Positions 21,500-29,328 of a DNA stretch of 46,834 bases are shown here, one piece after another. The notes beneath the pieces are model-generated. The model searched no databases. It was not told the DNA's origin and saw only the letters and a program-made list of their open reading frames with translations. Positions within the stretch are counted from its first letter, which is position 1. Every line of letters starts with the position of its first letter. The DNA comes from Micromonospora sp. KC606. Its GTDB lineage: Bacteria > Actinomycetota > Actinomycetes > Mycobacteriales > Micromonosporaceae. The stretch is taken from the NCBI RefSeq assembly GCF_004348675.1, contig NZ_SMKN01000022.1:1-46834 (forward strand). Direction: 5' to 3'. Both the position numbers and the translations under genes were made by a program.

Positions 21500-22684
21500 A
21501 TGGCGATCATTCGTTGGCGCCGGACACTGACCACCGTCCTGGCGGCCTGCCTCGTCGCCGGTTGCGACAGCGGCTCGCCGGAAGCCGCCGACGTGCCAAC
21601 CCGGCCCCAGTCCGGGAGCCTCGCCGTGGAGACCGTCGTGGCCGGGCTGGAGCACCCGTGGGACATCGGCTTCCTGCCGGACGGGCGCATCCTGCTCACC
21701 GAGCGGCCGGCCCGGTTCCGGCTCGTCGACGGCGGCACGGCGAGCGAGGTGCGGGCCGATCTCGCCGATGTGCTCGTCGGCGGCGAGGGCGGGCTGATGG
21801 GCCTGGTGATCCACCCGGACTTCGCCCGGACTCGCGAGTTCACCACCTGCCAGACCCGCCAGGAGAACGGTCAGCCGGTGGACGTGCGCCTGGTGACTTG
21901 GCGGCTGTCGCCGGACGCGGCGAGCGCCACCCGGGTGCGCGACCTGCTGACCGGGCTTCCGATCAGCACGGGCCGGCACTCGGGCTGCCGGCCGACGATC
22001 GCCGCGGACGGCGCGCTGCTGGTCGGCACCGGCGACGTGGCGCGACCGTCGCACCCGCAGGACCGGCGCAGCCTGGGCGGGAAGGTGCTGCGCGTCGACC
22101 TGCGCACCGGCGAGGGCCTGCCGGGCAACCCGTTCTCGTCGTCGTCCGACGCCAACGAGCGGCGCGTCTACAGCTACGGCCACCGCAACGTCCAGGGTGT
22201 CGCCGTGCGGCCCGGCTCGGGCCAGGTGTTCACCGCCGAGCACGGTCCGAGCGGGTTCGACGAGATGAACCGCATCCGGCCCGGCGGCAACTACGGCTGG
22301 GATCCGTCGCGTGGCGGCACCGTTCAGACGTACGACGAGAGCGTGCCGATGACCGACCGCGAACGTTTCCCCGACGCGATCCTGCCGCTGTGGACCTCGG
22401 GCCAGACCTCGACAGAGGCGCCGTCCGGGGCCGCGTTCCTCAGCGGCACGCAGTGGGGCCCACTGAACGGCCGACTGGCCGTCGTCGCGCTGCGCGGGCA
22501 GAAGACCCTGCTGTTCCAGCTCGACGAGGCCGGGGACCGGGTCGTCGACCTGGCGTTGCCGACCGAGCTCAACGACGCCTACGGCCGGCTGCGCGGCGTG
22601 CGCGGCGGCCCGGACGGCGCCCTCTACATCACCACCTCGAACGGCAACGACGATCGCCTGCTCCGCGTCACACCCCGGACCTGA
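21500..22684 (+). CDS. PQQ-type glucose/sorbosone dehydrogenase-family lipoprotein
   Basis: A 394-residue exported beta-propeller of the GSDH family (soluble PQQ glucose dehydrogenase and Asd-like aldose dehydrogenases). The N-terminus has a charged start, a hydrophobic stretch and a lipobox LVAGC, so it should be anchored outside the membrane. Family motifs are HPWDIGFLPDGRILLTERP, GGEGGLMGLVIHPDF, SYGHRNVQGVAV, TAEHGPSGFDEMN and GGNYGWD. ATG 21500 is preceded by GGAGG with 5 bases spacing. The family suggests sugar oxidation with PQQ, but no PQQ synthesis genes are in view and many actinobacterial members are untested. A relative lies at the end of the window. Its 3' end touches an IS701-like fragment. 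Confidence 0.88.
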   Translation: MAIIRWRRTLTTVLAACLVAGCDSGSPEAADVPTRPQSGSLAVETVVAGLEHPWDIGFLPDGRILLTERPARFRLVDGGTASEVRADLADVLVGGEGGLMGLVIHPDFARTREFTTCQTRQENGQPVDVRLVTWRLSPDAASATRVRDLLTGLPISTGRHSGCRPTIAADGALLVGTGDVARPSHPQDRRSLGGKVLRVDLRTGEGLPGNPFSSSSDANERRVYSYGHRNVQGVAVRPGSGQVFTAEHGPSGFDEMNRIRPGGNYGWDPSRGGTVQTYDESVPMTDRERFPDAILPLWTSGQTSTEAPSGAAFLSGTQWGPLNGRLAVVALRGQKTLLFQLDEAGDRVVDLALPTELNDAYGRLRGVRGGPDGALYITTSNGNDDRLLRVTPRT

Positions 22685-22685
22685 C

Positions 22686-22815
22686 GCCGCGGCTCGGCAG
22701 CGATCCGGGTCGCGCGTCCAGGAGTGCGGTGTGTACAGCTCCCGGTCCACCGCCGCGTGCCCGCGGAGTCCCGCATAGACGAGGTACACAACGACCAGCG
22801 CGTTTTCGATCCCTC
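22686..22815 (-). mobile_element. IS701-like transposase fragment
   Basis: On the minus strand one short frame reads RGIENALVVVYLVYAG followed by GHAAVDRELYTPHSW and RDPDRCRAA. This matches the well-conserved block of IS701-family DDE transposases (GRIENAQVxVYL, DRELYLPxSW, DRERC). Only about 43 codons remain. The fragment abuts the GSDH stop codon on one side and is joined directly to the truncated hydrolase on the other. No terminal repeats or target duplication are visible, so it is a decayed relic. Confidence 0.65.
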
Positions 22816-23121
22816 GCCGAGCCGGTCGGCGGCCCCCCGGCGCTGGAGGTCCGCCGGGAAGAACCGGTCCTCGCGGGCGATGAGCACCTTCGTCGGCACA
22901 TCCGGCCAGGTGTTCAGAGGCCACGGCTCGTTCCACTCCGCGCTGACTTGGTCCCGGCCATGCGCCGCTGCCTCCTCGACAATCTCGGCCGGCACACCGT
23001 TGTAGAACTGCTGCTCCTCGCTGAGTCCCTCCGCGCCGCGGTAACCGGTGTTGCCCCACCAGTCCCCGGGCCTCTCACCCGGCTCCGGGACCATGGGAGT
23101 GAGCAGGACGACTACCTCGCG
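22816..23121 (-). pseudogene. Truncated alpha/beta hydrolase remnant
   Basis: About 100 codons on the minus strand resemble the C-terminal half of an esterase-like alpha/beta hydrolase: VVVLLTPMVPEPGE, GDWWGNTG, EPWPLNTWPDVPTKV and LIAREDRFFPADLQRR, the last being the usual acid-residue region. The N-terminal half with the nucleophile elbow is missing, and the final histidine region is replaced by the IS701-like fragment after RLGEG. No start codon or ribosome site fits. It is best read as a gene broken at both ends, probably by insertion followed by deletion. Confidence 0.6.
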
Positions 23122-23169
23122 CTGGCGGGCCCTTCGAGATAGCCGACGTCCGTCGAGGCGGACGCGACG

Positions 23170-23354
23170 TGGACTCGGTAGCCCCAACGGTGCCGTCGGC
23201 GGTCAGGACGTTGGCCGGGTGCGGGTCGGCGTGCGGCTCAGCCGACCCGCTGGGTCAGCACCTGCCCGGGCGTACGGGAGGTTCTCGGTCATGTACCGAT
23301 CGACCAGCTCGATCCCTCCGGGCTTTTCGGAGAACTTGCGCGGCCAGTTGTCGC
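23170..23354 (-). pseudogene. Possible decayed kinase-like remnant
   Basis: The minus strand here reads EPHADPHPANVLTADGTVG, similar to the HADPHPGN motif of ABC1/UbiB kinases, preceded in two other frames by GIELVDRYMTENLPYAR and VLTQRVG. Several frameshifts would be needed to join these pieces. No intact gene exists between the hydrolase remnant and the penicillin acylase gene. The assignment rests on one short motif and could be chance. Confidence 0.3.
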
Positions 23355-25943
23355 TCAGGGCACCAGCGTGAGGCTGTCGGCCGCCTCGCGCTCGATCGTG
23401 GCTCGGTCCCACCGCATCGGAACAGTCTGCCCGGTTCGCCATTTCTCGAACTGGTCGTCGTAGTGGTCGGCGAACGCGTGGCCTGAGTTGCCGGTGAGCT
23501 GAATCCACCGTGACTCGTCCAGATCCGACATGTCAACGATCATCCGCATGGACGGCACCCAGTCCACCTCGTACCCGACCGAGGCGTCCCATCCGGTCGC
23601 GTTGACGATCGACGAGCCGCCCGACACGCCGGCCCCACGTCCGTTGAACAGCCACTCGATCGGCGCGATCCCCGACTCGCCGAAGGTCTGGTTGCGCGGC
23701 GTCAGCGTGTGCAGGTCGCCCCAGCGCCACCGCGACAGGTCGTCGCCCAGCCGGTCGGCGAGCTCCTCGGCCGCCTCGGCCATCGCCGCCGCGACGACCT
23801 GGTCGGCGGTCTCCACCACGGGCGTACGTCGGTCGTCCCACCATGGCGACGACGGGTTCGTGACCAGGCCGCGCATGACCTCCCACCATCGGTCGCCGCC
23901 GTCCGGCGCGTGACCGTCGGGCAGTTCGTCGAACGTGCGCCGCAGCAGCGCCCGCCACACGGCGTTGAAGTACGCCGCAGCGGCCGAGCTGCGCGCCTCG
24001 CCCCGGTCTCCGCGGTCCCCGGCAGGCTGCTGGAAGTTCCAGTCGCGCAGCAGGTCCTGTGCCTGCCGGGCGGTGCCGGACAGCGAGGCGCGCAGCAGCA
24101 CCGGCACCAGCGTCGCGGCCAGCCCGTTGTGGCTGTCGGCCTGCATGCGCTGAACCTCCCCGGTGGTGATGCCGGCACCCGCCTCGGTGAGCATCTGGTG
24201 GATCCGCTCGGAGCGGTAGCCGTACGACCAGTCATCGGTCAGCAGGTGTCGGTAACCTGGCCCGGTCACCGCCTGGTTCGCCGCGACGACATAGCCCTCC
24301 GGCGGGTTGAACACGCTCGGCAGCTCGTCGAACGCGATGAAGGAGCGCCACGCGTACGCGGAGTCCCAACCCGGGGCGGGCCACCGGCCGTCGCCTGCCC
24401 CGCGCACCGGTATCCGTCCCGGTGCCTGGTACCCGATGTTGCCGTCGACGTCGGCGTACACGATGTTCTGCGCCGGCACCTCGAAGAGGGCCGCGGCGGC
24501 ACGGAAGCTCGTCCAGTCGCGCGCCCGGTTGAGAGCGAAGAGCGCGTCGATCGTTCGGCCGGGGTCGAGCGCGGTCCAGCGCAGCGCGACCGCGTATCCG
24601 CCTCCGGCGTCGCGCAACTCCTCGGACGCGTCCGACAGCAGCGGCCCGTTGCGGCTGGTGCGCACCGTCACGGTCACCGGGTCGCCGCCCGCCACCCTGA
24701 TGGTCTCCTGTCGCCGGTCTAGGTTCTGCCACCCGCCGTCGACGCGTACCCGATCGCCCTCGACCTTCTCCAGGTAGAGGTCGGTCACGTCGGGACCGAG
24801 GTTGGTGAAGCCCCACGCGATCCGCGCGTTGTGGCCGATCACAGCTCCGGGCACGCCGGAGAAGCTGAAGCCCGTCACCTCGTAGCCGCATGCGCAGTGC
24901 AGGCCGACCTGAAACCAGATGCCCGGCATCGACGGCGCCAGGTGCGGGTCGTTGGCGAGCAGCGGCTTGCCCGTCGCGGTGCGCGAACCCGCCAGTACCC
25001 ACGAATTCGAACCGATGTCGTGCCCGGCGCGGCCGAGCAACGCCGGCAGGGCGGCGAGGTCGTCGCGCAGCGCGTCCAGGGTGGCGACCGGCACTCCGCC
25101 GCCGGTGCCCGCCGTGCTCGCCACGAACGCGCCGGTGGCGACGTCGCCGCCCGCGACGACGGGCCGGTGCGTCCGGTACGGGTACGGCGGGTAGAGCTGC
25201 TCCACCTGCTCACGGCTTAGTCCTCTGCCGAGCAGGATCGCCCGTTCGGCCTCGTCGACCATGTTGCCCCGCAGGTCCCATGCCATCGCCTTCAGCCAGG
25301 CGAGGCTGTCCACCGGGTCCCACCTCTCGATCCGGTAGCCGCGGTTCTGCAGGCCCAGCACCGCGTACTCGAGGCTCACGTCACCACCTGGGTCGCCACC
25401 GCCGTGCTGGTCGAGCCAGGCGTTGACGCCGTCGGCGTACGCCTGGAGGTAGGCGCGGCTCTGCACCGCGATGAGCGACCACTCCCGCTCGGCGACCCGC
25501 CGCCAGCCGAGCGTGCGCAGATACGTGTCGGTCTCGACCTGGCCGGCGCCGAACAGCTCGCTCAGCCTGCCGCTGGTGACGTGGCGGCGGAAGTCCATCT
25601 CCCAGAAACGTTCCTGGGCGTGCAGGTAGCCCTGCGCCCGGAAGAGGTCGCCCTCGGTTTCGGCGTAGACGTGCGGCACGCCGGACGCGTCGTGGTGGAC
25701 CGTCACCTGGGCGCCCAGGCCGGGCAGGGTCGCCTCGCCGCCGTACTGCGGGAACGAACGGCGGATCGTCCAGACGCCCGCCAGCCCCAGCAGGACGGTG
25801 ACTGCGACGAGCGCCGCGAGCGCCCACATCGCTGACCGTCGCACCCGCGCCCACACCCGCCGACGCGGCGGCCGTGGCTCGTCCGGCAGCTGCGACGAGG
25901 GCTGAAGATCGCTGCTTTCCGTGACGTCCGAGGCCTCTGGCAC
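23355..25943 (-). CDS. Penicillin acylase-family Ntn hydrolase, membrane-anchored
   Basis: An 862-residue member of the penicillin amidase family (penicillin G acylases, cephalosporin acylases, acyl-homoserine-lactone acylases). A single N-terminal membrane segment (ALAALVAVTVLLGLAGVW, about 40-57) places the enzyme outside the cell. The alpha-chain part shows VTVHHDASGVPHVYAE and AQGYLHAQERFWEMD; the autoprocessing site is near residue 311, where GSNSWVLAG offers the nucleophile serine of the beta chain, followed by PLLANDPHL. The start is GTG at 25943 with a weak ribosome site. Hydrolysis of an amide-linked acyl group is expected; whether the substrate is an antibiotic, a signal or a peptide cannot be told. 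The gene stands alone. Confidence 0.9.
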   Translation of the reverse strand: MPEASDVTESSDLQPSSQLPDEPRPPRRRVWARVRRSAMWALAALVAVTVLLGLAGVWTIRRSFPQYGGEATLPGLGAQVTVHHDASGVPHVYAETEGDLFRAQGYLHAQERFWEMDFRRHVTSGRLSELFGAGQVETDTYLRTLGWRRVAEREWSLIAVQSRAYLQAYADGVNAWLDQHGGGDPGGDVSLEYAVLGLQNRGYRIERWDPVDSLAWLKAMAWDLRGNMVDEAERAILLGRGLSREQVEQLYPPYPYRTHRPVVAGGDVATGAFVASTAGTGGGVPVATLDALRDDLAALPALLGRAGHDIGSNSWVLAGSRTATGKPLLANDPHLAPSMPGIWFQVGLHCACGYEVTGFSFSGVPGAVIGHNARIAWGFTNLGPDVTDLYLEKVEGDRVRVDGGWQNLDRRQETIRVAGGDPVTVTVRTSRNGPLLSDASEELRDAGGGYAVALRWTALDPGRTIDALFALNRARDWTSFRAAAALFEVPAQNIVYADVDGNIGYQAPGRIPVRGAGDGRWPAPGWDSAYAWRSFIAFDELPSVFNPPEGYVVAANQAVTGPGYRHLLTDDWSYGYRSERIHQMLTEAGAGITTGEVQRMQADSHNGLAATLVPVLLRASLSGTARQAQDLLRDWNFQQPAGDRGDRGEARSSAAAAYFNAVWRALLRRTFDELPDGHAPDGGDRWWEVMRGLVTNPSSPWWDDRRTPVVETADQVVAAAMAEAAEELADRLGDDLSRWRWGDLHTLTPRNQTFGESGIAPIEWLFNGRGAGVSGGSSIVNATGWDASVGYEVDWVPSMRMIVDMSDLDESRWIQLTGNSGHAFADHYDDQFEKWRTGQTVPMRWDRATIEREAADSLTLVP

Positions 25944-26309
25944 CCCTGGATCGTAGCCACGCTGCCGCCCCGCGGCGGCGCGTGGTCACGGCCAGGCCCC
26001 CGGTCGCCACTCGTGCTACTCCAGACCGCCACCCACGATGCATGGATAACCATCGATTGACAGCTGTTCACGCTCCGGGGAGGATATGTGACACACGTCG
26101 CCGCGAGCGGACCACAGCGAGGCCGTTGGCGCGACGTGACAACCACACTGCAAGCCACTGGGCACCTCGGGTGCCGTCCTGCCTCCGGGCGGCAGGTCGG
26201 GCGCGGTGGCAATGGGTCATGGGCGGGCGGTGGCGGCGGTCAGCCGGGCGGATCCGCCGACCATCCCCGTCTCGAAACCGGTTCGATTCACGTCCCCTGG
26301 AGCGCAATC
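25944..26309. other. Divergent promoter region of the acylase and PL11 genes
   Basis: This 366-base gap carries small dyads but no recognisable gene. TTGACAGCTGTTCA at 26057-26070 is nearly palindromic and includes a TTGACA-like -35. GGGGAGG at 26077-26083 precedes a GTG at 26088 that opens a frame running into the lyase gene, but that start would put 74 residues before a normal signal peptide, so it was not used. Confidence 0.4.
26272..26286. promoter_or_regulatory. Candidate LacI-family operator upstream of the CBM-PL11 lyase
   Basis: TCGAAACCGGTTCGA is palindromic at 13 of 15 positions with a central CCGG, the general form of LacI-family operators. It lies 23 bases before the ATG of the lyase gene. 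The cognate regulator is not identified; its core differs from the site near the sugar-transporter gene. Confidence 0.4.
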
Positions 26310-28568
26310 ATGCTTTCACGTAGACAGCGCCTCGCGCTGCTCGCCGCCGGCACCGCGCTGACGGTAGCCGGCGCGGGTGCCCTCACCGCGACGGTGGCCG
26401 TCGCGGCGGCGACCCGTTACGAGGCCGAAACTTCACCAGCCACCTGCGACGGCTCGATCGACTCGAACCACACCGGGTTCTCCGGCAGCGGATTCTGCAA
26501 CGGCAACGGCGCGGTCGGCGCGGCGGCGCAGTTCACGGTGACCGCCTCCACCGCCGGCACAGCCAGCATCGGCATCCGGTACGCCAACGGCGCGTCCGCC
26601 AACCGTCCGGCGGACGTGCTGGTCAACGGCACCGTCGCCCACTCTGGCGCCGCGTTCGACGCCACCGGCGCCTGGTCCACGTGGGCCACCAAGACACTCA
26701 CCGTCGCGGTGAACGCGGGCAGCAACACCATCCGGCTGTCCCCGACCACCGCCAACGGCCTGGCCAACATCGACTACCTGGACTTCGAAATCGGTGGCAC
26801 GCCGCCCACGACACCGCCGCCCACCGGATCGGGCAAGCAGATGGAGGACCTCGACCGCGGCGTGATCAGCGTGCGGTCCGGGTCGGGGAACCTGGTGTCG
26901 TGGCGGCTGCTCGGGTATGAGTCCCTCTCGACCGGGTTCAACGTGTACCGGGGCTCGACGAAGGTGAACTCCGCGCCCATCACCAACTCGACCAACTTGC
27001 TGGACTCCGGTGCGCCGTCCGACGCCTCGTACACCGTCCGGGCGATCGTGAACGGGGCTGAGCAGCCGGCGTCCGCGCCGTCGCTGCGCTTCGCCGGCGG
27101 CAACCACCTGGACGTGCCGATCTCCCGGCCGGGCAGCAACTACACCGCCGGGGACGCCAGCGTCGGTGACGCGGACGGCGACGGCCAGTACGAGATTTTC
27201 CTGAAGTGGGATCCGAGCAACCAGAAGGACAACGCGCAGTCCGGCGTCACCAGCAACGTCTACATCGACGCGTACCGGCTCAACGGGCAGCGGCTGTGGC
27301 GCATCGACCTGGGTCGCAACATCCGGGCCGGCGCGCACTACACCCAGTTCCAGGTCTACGACTACGACGGCGACGGCCGCGCCGAGCTGGCCGTCAAGAC
27401 CGGCGACGGCACCGTCTCCGGCACCGGCCAGGTGATCGGCAACGGCAGCGCCCTGCACCGCAACTCCGACGGGTACATCATCACCGGCCCCGAGTACCTC
27501 ACCATGTTCAACGGGCTCACCGGCGCGGTGCTGTCCACGGTGAACTTCGAGCCCGCCCGCGGCAACATCTGCGACTGGGGTGACTGCAAGGGCAACCGGG
27601 GTGACCGGTTCCTGGCCGGCACCGCCTACCTGGACGGGCAGCGGCCCAGCGTGATCATGGCTCGCGGCTACTACGAGAAGAGCACGGTCGCGGCGTGGGA
27701 CTTCCGCAACGGCGCGCTGACCCTGCGCTGGAAGTTCGACTCCGGCAACGCCGGCAGGCAGTGGACGGGCCGGGGTGCGCACTCGCTCTCCATCGCCGAT
27801 GTCGACGGCAACGGCACCGACGAGGTCGTCTACGGCGGCATGACCATCAACGCCAACGGCACCGGCCGATACACCACCAGCTTCTACGCCCACGGCGACG
27901 CCCTGCACGTGAGCGACTTCGTGCCCAGCCGTGCCGGCCAGGAAATCTGGATGATCCACGAGCAGAGCTCCGGCGCCGCCGCCACGCTCCGCGACGCCAA
28001 CAACGGCAGCGTCATCATGCAGAAGAACAACACCTGCAACTGCGAGGGGCCCGCCCGCGGCGTCGCCGGCGACATACACGCCGGCAACGCCGGCGGCGAG
28101 TTCTGGGGCAGCGGCACCGGGTTGGGCAACCTGTTCAACGCCTCCGGTGGCTCGGTCGGCCGCAACCCGTCGTCATACAACTTCCTGGCCTGGTGGGACG
28201 GCGATCCGGTGCGGGAACTGCTGAACGGCAACCAGGTCGCCAAGTACGGCACCGGCGGCGACACCCGCCTGCTCACCGCCTCCGGCGCGCACTCCATCAA
28301 CGGCACCAAGTCCACCCCGTCGCTCTCCGGAGACCTGTTCGGCGACTGGCGGGAGGAGATCATCCTCCCCCGTGACGACAACGCCGCGCTGCGCATCTAC
28401 GCCACGCCCATCCAAACCGACCGGCGGATCTACACCCTGATGCACGACGCCCAGTACCGGGTCGCGATCGCCTGGCAGAACACCGCCTACAACCAGCCGC
28501 CGCACACCAGCTTCTTCCTCGGCAACGGCATGAGCACCCCGCCGCAACCCGACATCCACGTCCGCTGA
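26310..28568 (+). CDS. Secreted rhamnogalacturonan lyase, PL11, with N-terminal carbohydrate-binding module
   Basis: A 752-residue exported enzyme. Residues 1-31 form a signal peptide (MLSRRQRLALLAAGTALTVA, cleaved near AVAAA). Residues 33-160 look like a family 35/6 carbohydrate-binding module (YEAETSPATCDG, SGSGFCNG, NIDYLDFEI), followed by a Pro/Thr linker. The rest is a PL11 catalytic beta-propeller: QMEDLDRGVISV, VSWRLLGYES, the calcium-type loops DADGDGQYE, DYDGDGRAE and DVDGNGTDE, LKWDPSN and GDWREEIILPRDDN. PL11 enzymes cleave the rhamnose-galacturonate backbone of pectin by beta-elimination. ATG 26310 has GGAG 7 bases upstream and gives a proper signal peptide. A second PL11 gene lies at 37271-39856. 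Confidence 0.93.
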   Translation: MLSRRQRLALLAAGTALTVAGAGALTATVAVAAATRYEAETSPATCDGSIDSNHTGFSGSGFCNGNGAVGAAAQFTVTASTAGTASIGIRYANGASANRPADVLVNGTVAHSGAAFDATGAWSTWATKTLTVAVNAGSNTIRLSPTTANGLANIDYLDFEIGGTPPTTPPPTGSGKQMEDLDRGVISVRSGSGNLVSWRLLGYESLSTGFNVYRGSTKVNSAPITNSTNLLDSGAPSDASYTVRAIVNGAEQPASAPSLRFAGGNHLDVPISRPGSNYTAGDASVGDADGDGQYEIFLKWDPSNQKDNAQSGVTSNVYIDAYRLNGQRLWRIDLGRNIRAGAHYTQFQVYDYDGDGRAELAVKTGDGTVSGTGQVIGNGSALHRNSDGYIITGPEYLTMFNGLTGAVLSTVNFEPARGNICDWGDCKGNRGDRFLAGTAYLDGQRPSVIMARGYYEKSTVAAWDFRNGALTLRWKFDSGNAGRQWTGRGAHSLSIADVDGNGTDEVVYGGMTINANGTGRYTTSFYAHGDALHVSDFVPSRAGQEIWMIHEQSSGAAATLRDANNGSVIMQKNNTCNCEGPARGVAGDIHAGNAGGEFWGSGTGLGNLFNASGGSVGRNPSSYNFLAWWDGDPVRELLNGNQVAKYGTGGDTRLLTASGAHSINGTKSTPSLSGDLFGDWREEIILPRDDNAALRIYATPIQTDRRIYTLMHDAQYRVAIAWQNTAYNQPPHTSFFLGNGMSTPPQPDIHVR

Positions 28569-28589
28569 CATCGTCGAACCGGCGCGAGC

Positions 28590-28622
28590 CCGGGGCCTGG
28601 CACCGCGTGTGCCGGGCCCCGG
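28590..28622 (+). terminator. Terminator after the PL11 lyase
   Basis: CCGGGGCCTGGCAC pairs with GTGCCGGGCCCCGG (14 bp, one G-T type mismatch) across a 5-base loop, 21 bases after the stop codon. Confidence 0.75.
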
Positions 28623-28898
28623 TCCGCGTACCCGTGACGACACCCGCGTACGCCGCGACGACACCGTCGAGCGGTCAGCTGGTGCGATCCAGGCGGCAGG
28701 AACCCGGGCCGGGTGACCGCACGTCAGGAGATGCCTGCCGGGATGCCAAGAAATAGGTTGGAGTCGATGCCACTCGCACGGGTCCAGACGTCACCACGCC
28801 CCGCTCCGCACCGACCCGTCGCGGGCCGGTGGGGCGGGGCGGGTTCCTGTCGTGAACGGGTGACGCCCCGGCAACCAGGTGAAAGGGTTGTGATCAGC
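28623..28898. other. Gap upstream of the I36-like gene
   Basis: No gene is recognisable. Two similar stretches ending in GACGACACC occur at about 28627-28670. The open frame through the gap has no coding character and simply runs into the secreted protein gene, whose own signal peptide starts at 28899. Confidence 0.4.
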
Positions 28899-29285
28899 AT
28901 GTTCGTACGGAGATCACTCACGGTGGGCGCGCTGTCGGCCGTGGCGCTCGTCGTCACCGCGGGCGCGAGCGGCACCGCCGCCTCGGGCACGGCCCGGGCC
29001 GCCGACAGCTCGTGCGGTTTCGTCCGCACGTTGTGCGCCTGGGACCAGGAGGCGTACCAGGGAAACCGGTTCACCGTGCAGGCCCTCAACCCGTCCACGG
29101 GAACCTGCGTGGACCTCGCCGCGCACGGCTGGGGCGGCGGCCGGGTGAAGTCCGCCCGAAACACCGCCAGCCAGCCCGCCAGGCTGTACGCCAACCAGAA
29201 CTGCACGGGCTCCTCCTACACGATCATGCCGTCGGGCTCCTACAGCTCGATCAACTTCGCGTCGCAGAGCGTGTACGTGTACTGA
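28899..29285 (+). CDS. Small secreted protein, peptidase inhibitor I36-like
   Basis: A 128-residue exported protein. Residues 1-35 form a signal peptide with a charged start (MFVRRSLTVGALSAVALVV) and an ARA-like cleavage site. The mature part (CGFVRTLCAWDQEAYQGN, then TCVDLAAHGWGGGRVKSARN and TASQPARLYANQNCTG) has four cysteines and the crystallin-like pattern of family I36 (Streptomyces metalloproteinase inhibitor SMPI) and related secreted proteins. Inhibitor activity is inferred from the family; many such actinobacterial proteins are untested. ATG 28899 follows GAAAGGG by 11 bases; a GTG at 28890 is a close alternative. It is convergent with the zwf-like gene. Confidence 0.8.
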   Translation: MFVRRSLTVGALSAVALVVTAGASGTAASGTARAADSSCGFVRTLCAWDQEAYQGNRFTVQALNPSTGTCVDLAAHGWGGGRVKSARNTASQPARLYANQNCTGSSYTIMPSGSYSSINFASQSVYVY

Positions 29286-29295
29286 CGGGTGTCGG

Positions 29296-29327
29296 CGGGG
29301 TGGACGCGCCCTCGGTCGTGCACCCCG
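29296..29327. terminator. Weak bidirectional hairpin
   Basis: CGGGGTG (29296-29302) pairs with CACCCCG (29321-29327) across 18 bases, in the 43-base gap between two convergent genes. It is short and may be weak. Confidence 0.4.
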
Positions 29328-29328
29328 G

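Noticed and set aside
26088..26309. N-terminal extension of the first PL11 lyase from GTG 26088
   Set aside because: Despite GGGGAGG upstream it would bury a typical signal peptide 74 residues inside the protein.
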